A stretch of 64,000 nt of DNA, from positions 1,569,337 through 1,633,336 of the forward strand of contig SJOL01009574.1 in the NCBI GenBank assembly GCA_004794785.1. Reading direction: 5' to 3'. Shown here piece after piece: positions 13,340-25,545 of this stretch. Both the position numbers and the translations under genes were made by a program. The notes beneath the pieces are model-generated. The model made no database searches. It saw only the letters and a program-made list of their open reading frames with translations, and was not told the DNA's origin. Each line of letters opens with the position of its first letter. The first letter of the stretch is position 1. Source of the DNA: Opisthorchis felineus. Taxonomy: Eukaryota > Platyhelminthes > Trematoda > Opisthorchiida > Opisthorchiidae.

Positions 13340-14033
13340 GCAAGGATGGCAGTTGGCCTGTTTGGTACCAGGTGGGTGCGACGACATTGTGAGTCCAAGA
13401 GAACTGTTGAGCGACTTTGATCAACGCCGATGAAAAATGTTCACTGGAACCCTGCATGCAGGAGGCCTCAAGAACGTTAAAGTCACCTACATTCAGGAGA
13501 TGTGTGCAGTGGTGCCTAAAGGAGTTTCACTGAGGTGTTTGTATGAGGAACTGGCCATCTTCCGGTGGGCTCGAGGGGCAAAAGTAAACCCCGCCAAGAA
13601 GGAGGGAGTCGGTCCCACGCAGCGGGATTTGAATCCGCAGTGCACCACAAAAAGATGTAAGAGTGATATCAGAGAGGACAATCGGGTTGGGGAGGAGAGC
13701 ATGTAAGTATAAAGCAACCCCACCTGCCCTCCTGCGTTTCGACTGAACTGGGAAAGTGGAGCAGCCATCTATCGAGATCTCCGCATCAAGGACCTCGGGT
13801 ATGAGGCGGGTTTCTGTAAGTGCGATTGTGGACGGCTGTCTAAAGCAAGCTAACTGTTTAATCTCACGAAATTTGTTGAAGAGACTGAGGCAGTTTGTGG
13901 ACAAGCGCTTCAACACTATTGCTACTGTGTCCGAGAGTTGAGAGCCGAGAGATGTGCTACCAGACAGGTCACTCCAGGCAACGCTGTTTACCGTGTTGGC
14001 CGCATTGAAAGACATCGGGGGCATGCAAGTCAA
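13340..14033 (-). pseudogene. LINE endonuclease domain, broken
   Basis: This is the apurinic-type endonuclease domain of the CR1-like element, which in active elements nicks target DNA to prime reverse transcription. The first open part (14033-13527, 168 codons) carries IALTETRL and AGGVALYLHALLPNPIVLSD, both familiar from fluke CR1 endonucleases. After a frame change the C-terminal part follows at about 13.52-13.34 kb, with VGDFN (the conserved GDFN box), FSWTHNVVAPTWYQTG and GQLPSLLGLV. The reading breaks at about 13330 at the junction with the nested insertion and resumes at 12091 with FTNER and HNDHCVMTF. The frameshifts make this a pseudogene. Confidence 0.8.
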
Positions 14034-14279
14034 AGATATACGTGCTGATTAGCATCTGAAGCACATTTGGATTAACCTGGACTCCATACTGCTCATCTGG
14101 TTTTGCTATGAAGTAAACCAGCCGTGCCATACAAAACATAAATAATTGATGCCTCCCGAAACACTATCCTCTGCGTGCTCAGCATAGCAACAACGAACAC
14201 TATTGTCAACTGTAAGATTAACAATTTGGCCAGTAGAGATTAAAACCCGGTAAGATATCACTAGCTTCTGACAACCCGA

Positions 14280-15300
14280 CCTACTTTTTGGAGGGTTTTT
14301 GTGAACTCCTGCACAATACAAGCCCCTCCAGCACGTTGGCGCCAGATTGCATCCATACAAGTATCCAGAATATTATGTCGGTAAAAATTAGGAAGGATCT
14401 TCACTTCATCCCTCGTCAGCCGCACGACGAAAGTGGAGGGAAGCATTTGTTACTCCAATCTACTACGTATCGTTCAGTGGTTACAAGTCTATTAGCCTCA
14501 TAAGCATGCCGTGCGAGGTTTTGGAGCGCATTTTGAACGGGGCCATTTAATATCACCGCACCACCAACAAACTCCCGGACACAACAAGCATCCCTCCCAG
14601 ACTCTTGTTGCATGATAGACACGCCCGTTTCTATGGACAGCTTGAAACAACAAAACAAGCAACAACAACAAACAATGACGACGGAATCACAACAAAAATG
14701 AGCTTTTTCGACTTATCAAAAGCACTTAAGTGAGTTTCACATGATCTGCTTCTCCACAAACTCAACTCCTGTGGGGATCAAGGAAAAACTTAGGGTTACT
14801 TAAAGTCAGACATTCCCAGCGAAACCCGATGCAACTTACTCTGCTTCTGCCACGGGATCACCTAAAGTTTTCCTTGAGACTAAGCCTGTTTATGATTTAC
14901 GTCAAAGATCTTCGAAAGATCTTTTAACTCAATGTCTACTGTTTGTAGATGACCTCAAATCTTGGAGTTCCAACGTCAGCACCTTACAAATAAATGTCAA
15001 CTCCATAAAGCACTGGTCACTAGACTTGCACCTTTTTCTGAATGATGAAAGGTGCATCGGTGGGTCGTTCAGGGGAGGTTTATTGGATGTTCTTGTCGTG
15101 AATTTTTGGAATAGACAAGAAAACACCAACAGCCGGACATCGAAAAGTACTTAGGTGTCCGGCCTCCCGTACACATGTCTGCACTGCGCCATGAGAAACC
15201 AGCTCAAAATGCATCGCTTCTTCTTCAAATGCTTCGGCACGCCTAATTTTTCAGTACTCACATAGAGTTTCAGGTGCTCTGTGGGCCAACTTTTAATTGC
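14280..15300 (+). mobile_element. CR1-like LINE reverse-transcriptase fragment
   Basis: A second, independently oriented CR1-like remnant. Reading across frames on the plus strand gives a weak RT start at 14.3-14.5 kb, LLLHDRHARFY (about 14.61 kb), FFDLSKALK then a stop and VSHDLLLHKLNSCG (14.7-14.77 kb; family form roughly FDFSKAFD..PHDLLL.KL), the catalytic-type box FVDDLKSW at 14942-14965, HWSLDLHLFLNDE, and after 15.18 kb the downstream region with FFKCFGTPNFSVL. Stops and frameshifts occur throughout. It lies next to the 5' part of the minus-strand CR1 but in opposite orientation, so it is a separate insertion. Confidence 0.75.
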
Positions 15301-18300
15301 TTATTGGTTACACCAACCAGATTGCCTACTCAGGACGCAAGATGAACTTACCTGCCAATAAGCCTGCCTGACGAGCTGCAACGAAATTGTTTGCCGGCTT
15401 AAAATCCGCTGGTTATTGAGCGCGCGTGAAGATGCTTCAGATTTTGCTTAGACCGTCGTCGCCTCCGATGGGAATTTTTGCTTGTTTTCGTCTCGTTATA
15501 AAACTGTTTGACCGGCGGTTTTTTTACCACTGACCCGAATAATGCACTGTGGGGACACGATAAAAATAGCTTTAAATTAGATCATACCCTAATTTAACTA
15601 CAGCATTTTTCATTTTGGGTAGTTGATGTGCAGGATAATCTTCCTCACGCCCTTTTTCACGCTGCATCTACAAACCGGTTAAAATCAAAATCGGACACTT
15701 CTGTGCAGCTCCTTGGGCTAGTACGCTTGCTGACCAGAGTTGGGGAACTGGAGAGCAGTGTTACTCTTTTTTGTGCCTTTTAGGTAGACAGAAGCCAAAA
15801 AGCGACAAGAACAAGCCCAACCGGGATGCCTGAGCCAATGCCTCAGTCCTGTGCATTGATCCGCCACTCCGTAAACAAGGAAATGCAAAGGATCATAGGG
15901 AAAGGCCCATAAAACCCGTAAACCGCGGTTAACACCGGAGATTATGAACCATGCAACAGAATAAATCAAGGCCTCTCCGGATCATTGGACACAATAAACA
16001 TTCATATCAGGTTAAACATTTGGGCAAATTTCCTCATGCTTTATAACCAGAAGCTTCTTAGACGTTTTCGGTTGCCCAACAATTCTGACCAGACTCAATG
16101 ATATCTCCTCTGCCTAGCAACGCACATTATGGTCAGAGGACAAATTTGACCTACATTGTGTACCAGCGACACAATGGCCAAACGCGGCACAGGATCAGAG
16201 AGGTTTCCAAAAAGACCCGAACTAAATCTCGGAGGTTCGCCTTCGTATGCCAATTTGCAGCACAAATCTAGCCGAACACGCTAGCCAGAATTGTGCCTTA
16301 ATACGGTTAGCCCCGGAAACCCTGTCGAACCCAATTCTAACGGTTCTGAGACCTGCCATTCTAAAAGAAACGGAGGTTAAGACACGGGTATTTTGACGTC
16401 AGAACCGCGGTGCCATACCTAATTCTCTGATGGTAGTTTCGAGCAACTTTGACGAAAGGTGGTTATGTAACCTATAAACATACAATTTTAGACATTATAC
16501 TCAAGGCACCTTATGTAATGGGCGTCTTTCACTGTTGACCAGACAGACATACAGATGAGTGAATGGCCATAGAACACACAATTGGGTGTTGTTTGGATTG
16601 TTTGGGGCTACCTAGACATGAGAAATCTGTGTCTGGAGGTTTCTGGCAAACATATCTTAACCAGGTGGTGGTGGAACAACCACAGAAAGCGGGTTGGATT
16701 CGATTAACTAGGCGTCAAGTACCCCGTGGTTAGTTCGTAAAACGACAAGAATTCACTTGGTTACTTGACGGCTTTTTGATCGCCAGCCACTTGTCAACTG
16801 GCCTTCGCTTGATCAGTCGATGCTTGTTTAGCTGCGACTAGGGGGTGACTTGGTTGTAGGCTCACTAATTGCACCGATATAGTGTGAACGTAGAACAACC
16901 CCGCAACAGTTGTTTTGTGGATAGTTTTCGGTTACGTAATCACAAATTTTGGGTGAGATCAGCTGAGTAAGTATGGCACAAAAAATCATTTATGGGCTGA
17001 GTGGCGCAGTAAGCACGAAATAACCGCAAAGCTGTTCACTTTGTCGGTATATGACCCATAAAGTTCCGGTGATTCTGACTAACGGATAAGTAAAAGACCG
17101 ACTCACTTACCCCTATCAAGAACGGAACATCAGCTTCCTTGAAAATCGAGCTGAACACTATTCTGTGAACCATTTTAACTTGTGACCGTCGCCTCACCAG
17201 CCGCTTAATTAAGGACACCCACCCACCATCATCCAACCATAAGATCATGCACAAAGATATCCTGAGGACTGAAAGAATACTGGGTTAAATAACAATGCTG
17301 TTAGCCTAAAACCCGACCGCGTCCTGGATTTGGCGTCGAAGTATTTTACTTGCCTATACAAGTTTCCACCGATCACTCAAGCTAAGTAATATGGCAGCTG
17401 GAGTCACGTTGTATTTTCATGCTTCCACGAGGTTAGCCTGCATGCGAAAAAATAAATGCAGCTCAAGAGACCTTGTAAAGACTAATATCTCTTCCTGGCT
17501 AACCAACTGTCTATCGTTACTTACACAAGCCAGAATGAATTTCGAGCCGCTCAGAGTTCAACGGAAATAAGTACACGCCCAAGTGCTTCCAGCCGACAAG
17601 GAAACGTTCCAGTCAGTGCATTGCTAGCCTGCTCAAAGACGGCACATTTTGGACGGCTTTCTCGCCCTTGCACAGCGCAAGGTGTACATCGTTGATACGT
17701 CAAAGTAGAGTTCCGGAGCTTCACACTACTTCGTAATCATTTCCTAACTATAAACCCAGTGCTAAGAAACAGCTATCTAGAGCAAAAGGGCGTACAATGC
17801 AAGCAATCTCACTCAGATTATAATTGCTTGACATCTATAGAAAAAACTCCGCGGTAATCTGTTGACTTAGCGCACGTGGATAGAAACAAATCGTATAGTT
17901 GAAAGTTGTGCAATTTCCCACCTATCCCTGGGGCCTTTTGCGGAAAACGTGGCTTAGCCGTAAGGCACACTATCCCCTAAACTGAAGTCAGATGCTATGA
18001 TAGATATATGCAGCAACTACAGTTAACGAAATAGGCAACGATTGGTAAAAAATATTACGTCGCCATGAGTTGGGTGCGTTTCACTCACATAACACACTGT
18101 TTTACATTTGTTCAGGTACTGGTAGGTCCTCAGTGGACCAGATACCCGCAGCAAGCGGAAGGAAAAAAGTGTCAATCTCGATATTTTCGCGCAATTTGCG
18201 GGAACAGATAATTAAGCGCTTTCGCGGTCTGTCAGGACTGGCGTCCTGCAACTGCACAATCTTGTCTTCGTCCTGTGTTGTTACACCTGATACACCGTAA

Positions 18301-21300
18301 TGTCACTTTAAAAAAATGGCTGCCCTGGATCTTGGAATTATCCCCAAAGGCCACTTAAGCATTCGTCTATTTTTGCCGCCTTACTGACTCAGTCGAGTAA
18401 ATGAGCGGATTTTCTTTCAAATTTTTCGTTTCTCATTCCGACCGAGTTATTTGGGGCGTGACCAATTTTTCGATGTGGATAAAATACACGCAACCAAAGT
18501 GCTTCATCCTCTTAGATGAACAGCAAATCAAACTAAGACTATACAGACATTTTAAATGGGGTTTCGGTGGCAGGGCCTCTTTGCAACAAATTTAGATATG
18601 AGAGCTCAAAATGACGGCTCATTCGTTTGGCGGCAACCACTAAATCACAAGTTACAAATACACAATAATAACAATTTTGAATACATATGTCCCCATTGTA
18701 CTGTGTCTCACTCCCTTCTGAAACAAAAGCCGGTGTGCTTCTGATTCTCCCTCATTAAGACACCCAAAACCCACCTCAATTTAAAAAAGGTCAACCCAAT
18801 GTCCACAAAACTGTACTTTTCGTGTCCGATAAACATTTCACAGGGACACATCCACCTCGCTTATTCTCGGAAGCACACATGCTGTCCTGACTTCTGTTGC
18901 TCACCTAAGACCGTCTTTGTCGTGATGAAGATCCACTTTTACATCCTGAAGAAGACATACTCTCTAGTGCATCCTACACAACCAACAGGACACAACTTTT
19001 AGGGAAAGTCGTTTACCGACAAATATCCGTCGCCTTAAAGTCTGGAATGTCGGACAAAATGAGACTTTTTTATACGTTTACTTTTATCTGAAACGATACC
19101 AACGTGAAAGCACATATTTTAGTTTAAATAATCCGCTTTGTGTCGTAAAAGCAGCAGAATTCTGGGAGTGACCGCAAGATTTTTGCAATCGCCAGGAGCG
19201 AGAAAAATTTCCACTTGATCGTTCAAATTCCTCGGAACTTAGAAGGGTTGTTTCACGTTGCACATTTTGTGCAACTAGCAGTTATGTCGATAAACAGCAC
19301 TTTTTGAAAGGTTGCTAAAAAAGACTAAACTGAGCATTTTCCAGCTGTCATTTTACTAGCAAAGTACCATCCAGAACTACTTATGGTGGTCTGGTGAACA
19401 GCTAGCTGTGAGTGAATTTGCCCGCGGAATTCCCCCCTCAGATAGTGCACATATCTAATTTGTGCAAAAATTTGGTGTGAGTCAACTTAATGGAGACCTC
19501 TGACTTAGAAGTCATCGGCGTTAGCTATGGTGAAAACTTGTGAACAACAAGGCAGGGTTTTTAAATGTTGCCGGTCAAAGTATGGATTTAAGCAACATGT
19601 ACGGTGAAGATTCTCCCGCAGTTTACGCCGGGCTTTTGTGATTAGCGTGGTACCTAAACCAAGTATATTACCTTTGGCTTGATGTTGGTATTGAAGTTGT
19701 GGCTCATGACTACTTTTTGTGAGAAAAAAGGTCGAGCATTGGAAAATCTTTTATTATCTCCACATTATAGTGGAACTGCAGACGATGCAAACTTATCGGG
19801 AAGGCCTTGGTTAAACGAACCTTAAGTATCGGGGCTCTGATCGGCGGCATGATCCTTGAGAGCAGAGATTAATGTATCCCAGACGCGTCTAATAGGTAAC
19901 AGACTGGAAGTCGGTAACCATCCTCATAGCAGCACGCCAGAAGCTAATAGAAGGGGTTTCCACAGTCTTGAGTTTGCTGTAAACAACTTTTTTATAGATA
20001 TTTAATCAACGGTGTGACGCATGCTCCGTAAATTTTTAGGGAATTAATGCGGGTTATACAGAGTAAATTGCAAAAAGTAAACCAAAACGCAGCACATACC
20101 GTTGCGCACGATTTTTGTCCTGGAGTAAAAAGGACATATTTGAAAACAGCCAGATGTGAAGCTTATTTTGCTCGCGGTCTTTCTAGGTTTTTTGGTTTGT
20201 ACTTAACATGCAGTGAGTCCCCTCGAAATAACACACGGACACTGGTTGTCGCTAACAAGAAGACGACCGTTTTTTCACCAGCTCTATACGACAGCCATCC
20301 AGGTAAAGCGCAATGACGCTGAAAATTCGAGGCATGAAACCCCGCGCCAAAAGTAGACTTGGGCGTGTTGGCGCATTAGGAAGGCTAGAAAGAAGCGGCT
20401 GTCTCTGGTCGCAGCCGTAAAGTACTCAAGTATAGACCGCTGTAGAAGGATGGAACTACACGGCCTTCAGTGGCTACGAATTTTCATTCGGGTCTTCGGG
20501 GTGTCCAGCTGGTGAAAAAGTAGGACATGTGGAAGTGGGTTAGTTTCGTTTATACGGACAAAAAATGGTGCCGCGCTTGAGTTTTTTCTTCTAAGATTGC
20601 GTTGCATAGTTCATTAACCAGAGAATATTTGTCGTGGAAGGGCGATTTGAGGGTACTCCTTATTAGGCACGATATGCTAAGCTGTGGGTAAGGAGATGAT
20701 TCCGAACGACCAATTTCAGCTTATTTAACCATCCTGGATAGTGTGCAGGCAAGATCAACGTGTGTTAGATGTCGAGTGATAATTGCTAGTCGCTACGTAG
20801 GCTGGAGTGGCAACTCCTCCATTTCAATTTAAATGAAGGTTTCCTTCCTTGAAGGAATGATGAAACATCAGGTAGACACATTCGGTTAAACTCAGGATCC
20901 TCCGGGATCCTTGGGTGCAGCTTACCTGGCTAAAAGGCAGCGAGTGGATTATTGTACTTTGTGGTTTTGCCTTGTTAAGTTTAACCTGAAGATCGACGCG
21001 AAACCAATGCAGTTTTACCTGCAGGTTTCAGTCATTATTATTTGGACTTCCGTTTCTCCTAAAGGTCATTGTCTTGATTTTTCAGCGGAATCGTATTCAG
21101 TTACTTGACGCTCTGTTATTTTTGCAAGAATAAGTTAGGTGATACTACTTTCATAGGTTCATTTGGGGAATTTCTGTCCTTCAGAGACTCCGCATCTAAA
21201 GATATGCCAATTTATTTTCCGATTTTATTATAATCATTTTGATTTTACTTCCAAGGAACCGTGAATCCTTTTTGACAGCTGCTGGATTATTCGACTGCGG

Positions 21301-22430
21301 GTTGGCTTCCTTGAGATGACGAAGACAGTGAGTCCGTTATTTTAAACAGTATTTTTAAAAGTTTCGCATCTCAAGCCAATGAAAACGTGGATTCTTGTAA
21401 AATCTGCCCTGCAAAATAAGGTTTCAGAGTTTCTAGCCCGGTTGATTTTTTGGTCTAAAAACAACCTAGGCTGGACGTCAGGAAAGTTAAAGTTGTTTAT
21501 GGATTCTTTGGAGCGTTGATCATAGCAGGGGTAAGCTTCCTTTGGAATGCCTGTTTTGATGAATTTCTAGGTACACACAACAAGGCTATGACAATAAAAT
21601 GTAGCTCAGTGACACATTACAAAATGGAGAAGCGTTTTGTTTACAGCCATTCTCTTCATTTGTGGTAGAGATGCAACAAATCACCACAGTGTGACCGCCC
21701 AAACAAAGAAACCAAACACCAATCCATCTGACAATCAACCATTGTTCACCCACCTCGCATTGATGAAACATAAGAGAATCTTTTAAGCGGTGAACAAAAA
21801 GACAGCTTACACAAACTGGTGGTTCCGGGCTGTTAACCGTTGGAAATTTTGCCTTAGCCAACTGATCCTAAAACAAGTCCACTTAAAGGCATTCTTCTTT
21901 CAGAATTCTGCCAAAGAATGCCAGTGTCTTTTTACGCCCATAAGGTGATCTGCGTCAAATTTGAAGACCGCGCCTTAGACCAAAACAAAGTCGACGGCCT
22001 AGTTTTTTGCAGGCTTCATATTTAAACTAATTCATAGGGCTTTTGTGGCCCCCTAGAGTATGCGGAGCATTCAAGTCGGCAGGATGGTTTGGATCATCTA
22101 TCGTTGTACACTCGTCTTGCATCCAGATTTTGAGTCACCATATTAAAACAGTAGTTTGTAAATCCTTCAAGCTCGTTTCATGATGATTCCGGGTGATAAG
22201 CTTACTGTTCAATAAAATGTTCTTTCAAATTGCCATTGACACGAATGAGGCCCACTTAAATAAATTAGAATGTAACCACTTTGCTATCATTATCATTGCG
22301 CAACCCTGGTTCAAGGGATCTAACAATATTTGCCGGGACCCCTACACGTGACGTTCATTTATTTGTTAGGCGTTTCATACATTTCGGGTAGTTTTAAAAT
22401 GATGGTTAAGCCGAGCAGACCATACCTTTG
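15301..22430. other. Intergenic DNA, no gene recognised
   Basis: About 7 kb with no exon or transposon protein that I can identify. Frames reach at most about 91 codons. Possible splice signals occur by chance, but none flank a recognisable peptide. A tRNA-like A-box string near 16992 has no B box or cloverleaf. Confidence 0.5.
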
Positions 22431-22471
22431 GCAGTTGTAGTCAAGCTGGGATCGCCGATACGTCGTACACT

Positions 22472-22629
22472 CACACGACCGATATGCGGCTAGGGGTCCA
22501 CCATGGCTTGTCAACTAGCCACATAGAACCTTCGTCGATCATAGCGGACAGCTGAACAAGCTTAGCTGACGCACACGACTAACATGCGGCTAGAGGTACA
22601 CGATGCATAATCAACTAGCCATATGGAAC
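22472..22629. repeat. Two-copy direct repeat, period 100 bp
   Basis: A block of about 58 bp beginning cacacgac occurs at 22472 and again at 22572. Both copies contain atgcggctag and tcaactagcca at matching spacing and differ at roughly one base in six. The exact 100-bp offset suggests at least two units of a short tandem array, or a subterminal repeat of the neighbouring transposon whose minus-strand coding region ends at about 22.9 kb. There is no coding content. Confidence 0.75.
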
Positions 22630-22899
22630 GAACGAACGCGCGCACATCCATCTCTACCTGGAAAAGACGTGAAAAGTTGAATTTTACGGGTCTTTTGGAT
22701 TAGTACATATGTCTTGCTGGAAAGCGCATGGCCTTCTTGGTGCGCAGTGTTCGTTGAGCTATTGACATTCTAAAATGAGGGGAAGATGTAAGCTTGGTTA
22801 TCGAAATATCACTATGAGTCACTGGGCTGACAAACGGGAGCAATACTTACTGTATAAAGGGAGCAGGCACACCGTTGCATTTTCTGCACAAGCCATGAG

Positions 22900-24710
22900 C
22901 TAGGCAAAAAATAACTTGGCCTTCTGTGAACCCACCTTTGAGACAAGCCTGAACAGCATCACCGTACAGTGGGCAAGGTTTCCCATTACAAAGTTGATGT
23001 GATCCGTTGCACACCGGCGGTCACTGTAACTAATTGTCCGGTCACAAAGCGCACAAAATCTCAAGTCTGTGTCCCTAGACTGCCATCTGGGTTGAGGTGA
23101 AGTATCATCGACCACTGACGGCAAGTCGTTGGTAGCAGACATAGAGCCTTGTCTTATCAGGATTTGTCTCTGAACAATCGACTGCTTAATGACGGCCGCG
23201 GCCTTCCCGGGTTCCAGCCCCTGAAGTTGATCCACCACTCGTTTGGGTCGTTAAAGCAGGCCGTCAAAAGTTGTCAGCGGTGGCTTGGGCTCAAGGGTAA
23301 GGTGTGTACCTTGTTTCGGCACGTTGTAATCCAACAGCTGCCGTTTGCGGATGGGGAAGCAACCTAAGAAAACCTCTATGAAGAATGTCTCTTGCTGATT
23401 GGAAACGAGTGGTCTCTAGACACAGAGAACACATGGATGCAGGGAAGCCGCTTTGACTGGTAGAATGACCAGGTGCGTTCTCCAGTAGAGATGTCAACCG
23501 TTTGGGAGAACCTAGGTGTCTGCGCCAGGAACTATCAGTTAGTTAACGTACGTTGACCTAATCTTGTTTGATCCAACACTACGCAGCCTCGGAAGTCGCG
23601 GTCCCAAGTGCCTCAAGGCAAGCAAAGACGCATACGTATTCATTCGACAAACAACGTTCAGAGCGTAGCCTTCGCTCTCCAGGGTATCCCGTCGGTCGCG
23701 GTGGTATGACGTGTGCATTTCATATTCCCACATGAGCCACTCGGCTTGCCGGGACACCTTCTGTATGCATGCCCCAGTGTGTCTGAGACTGTGCTCGGTT
23801 TTTCAGCTCATTTTCCTGTGAAGTACAACCAGTGAGCGGTATGGAAAGAGACAAATCGTGGGTCTATGCGGCGCAACAGTGTCAGATATTGTCGGAATCT
23901 GTGTGCTAGTATTATGATAAACGAAAAACCTAGTGTACGGATTGTCCAGGCAAGCCATAAGTTGGAATATGTGCCGGCCGTTCGCAGAGTGTCTGTGACC
24001 AAACATGCACGGTTGTCATATGATACATACGTGCTCTCTGATAGCTTTCTCAATACGGAAGTATCACAACATGAAATCGCAGCCAAAAACTACTCTCGCT
24101 GCCCGCATTTGTGCGGCAAACTTGTCCATGACAAAAGCCTACGCTCGATACTTTTCGTCCATCATATCCCTGAATAAGCCGAACGGTTTACGCATGCTTA
24201 CTATCCATGGGGGCATTCATAACCAGACGTCCGGTACCCATGCCATCCGTGATCAGGAAGATACACAGCTTGTATCTACAGGCCAGATATAATTTGCTAT
24301 ATGAAAACTTACTCAAAACTATTTGTCGCCCGTGTTCCTTTGACGTTTACTACATCCGGGAAACGTCGGAAGAGCGCTACATGCTGCCATCTGGAGAAGC
24401 ATATGTAGCTATGGTGACCTTCCTTTAACTGCAGCACAAGCGCGCGTCCGGTCTCACGAAGTTTGCCCAAGACCGAAGGCATGTAATCTGCCACAGTAAA
24501 ACCCAACTCTGGGTTACCTGCTCAATACAGCTGATCGACACTTCCGGCGGTAGTCGTATATGTCCTGAGTGGTAGGGAACTTGCCGAATTCATCGGCTAC
24601 AAACGGCCGCACTTCACAGGACGACGTTTCGTACTTCAGCTGGGCCCTGTAGATACCCAACTCCTCTTCGGTTAGCCGCCGATTTACCGCAAGCCGATAT
24701 TGCAAAAATG
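22900..24710 (-). mobile_element. MULE/SWIM-type DNA transposon transposase, decayed
   Basis: The minus strand carries, in order, an N-terminal part with LTEEELGIYRAQLKYETSS and DEFGKFPTTQDIYDYRRKCR (24705-24514), then ALFRRFPDVV (24506-24309), then YKLCIFLITDGMGTGRLV (about 24.28-24.22 kb), which matches the start of MULE DDE domains (family form roughly RYKLFSFMVTD). A SWIM-like zinc-finger core (LPCIHVFSV) follows at about 23.4 kb, and a C-terminal part extends to 22900. This order (DDE, then SWIM) is that of MULE/ZSWIM-like transposases. Many stops interrupt it, especially at 24.2-23.5 kb, where the remaining acidic residues cannot be placed. Terminal inverted repeats were not found. It could instead be a domesticated gene gone dead. 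Confidence 0.6.
23380..23490 (-). pseudogene. SWIM-type zinc-finger remnant
   Basis: The minus strand reads WSFYQSKRLPCIHVFSVSRD followed by a short segment and a stop. SWIM fingers have the form CxC...CxH; the LPCIH part supplies the second Cys and the His, while the leading CxC appears degraded to a Trp-containing string. SWIM fingers bind DNA or protein at the C-terminus of MULE transposases. The position between the DDE-like region and the C-terminus of the 22.9-24.7 kb element supports this reading. Confidence 0.6.
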
Positions 24711-25437
24711 TAGAATCCTAATGGCTGTGTTCAAGATAATAAGAAGGGGCCGCGAGGTGGTTCCCCTGACTCCTTAGACGGAACGCACTGGACAGCCAGT
24801 GCTTCGCATGCTGCATATTAATACCGAATACGCCCAGTCTACTAGCTCCTTCAGCTTCCTCGACTTTCCGTTCGTCTTGCTGACCATTTGCCGCATTTGT
24901 AGTACACCCATTCATGACGCAAACGAGCGTTCGTGCTTCGACTACTGTCTACAAGCACAAATACCACGTGGTTACTTTTCATGTATTCTTTTAACGCCTT
25001 CACAAATGCCGTGAAGGTTGAAGCCGCACAACCCCCAATTTATCAACAAACACATTTGAAGACATTTCTCAAGCCAGTACACTGCAAGCTCAATGTCGAA
25101 TGCGCCCCAATAATTATTAAGGGGGGTTAATTAGAACAAACCTCGACGAAATGTAGGTAGATCAGGGTGCTTTTTGTTTTGAGCATATATACAACAGATT
25201 GCAACATTTTTGTGAAAAATCTTTGGACCTCAGAACCCTCGGCCACGTTTGAACTCCGCGCAATCCATGGGTTGTGTTTTCTAATCAGTATCCACTTGTT
25301 CTGAACATGGAGCACGGAAAGGCATACTGGTTACATAGGCAACTCCATGAAACATTCGACCGTCGCCCTAGTTTGTTTGGTTGTGTATATTCTTTGGAAG
25401 ATTCAAGCTGTGGCTCTAGTTACCGTGTCCCCTTGCG

Positions 25438-25545
25438 ATGTCATCGAGCAATGAAACGCATAATTCAGACGAGGGGCAAAATATTGAAGAGATAGATGAC
25501 GAGGAGGCCGGAAAATATGACAGGAACGAAAGTTATGCGGAGGAG
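25438..25545 (+). CDS. LRRC23 exon 1 (acidic N-terminus)
   Basis: Thirty-six codons from ATG, beginning MSSSNETHNSDEGQNIEEID and ending YAEE, then a GTTTGT donor (phase 0). The peptide is rich in Glu and Asp, like the human N-terminus (MSDEDDLEDSEPDQ...). Support comes from composition, position upstream of the LRR exons on the same strand, and phase 0 matching the next proposed exon. There is no LRR here and no strong residue identity, so a different first exon remains possible. The leader upstream of the ATG shows no clear promoter. Confidence 0.6.

Larger units (their letters stand above)
9558..14040 (-). mobile_element. CR1/Jockey-like LINE, decayed, with nested insertion
   Basis: A degenerate non-LTR retrotransposon reads on the minus strand from its endonuclease (14.03 to 13.34 kb), through the linker and reverse transcriptase (12.09 to about 10.35 kb), to the C-terminal domain (to 9.8 kb). 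It ends in a GAT-rich tail at 9575-9558, typical of LINE 3' ends. The coding sequence is broken by several frameshifts and stops, so it is dead. Motifs identify the clade: ALTETRL and AGGVALYLH in the endonuclease, NEGNLPSTWKEA and RLPQGSALE in the reverse transcriptase. A foreign 1.24-kb segment (12092-13328) interrupts the end of the endonuclease. The 5' end upstream of 14040 is not defined. Confidence 0.85.

Noticed and set aside
16985..17030. tRNA-like A-box string (gggctgagtggcgcagtaag)
   Set aside because: No B box at the right distance and no cloverleaf; a chance match.
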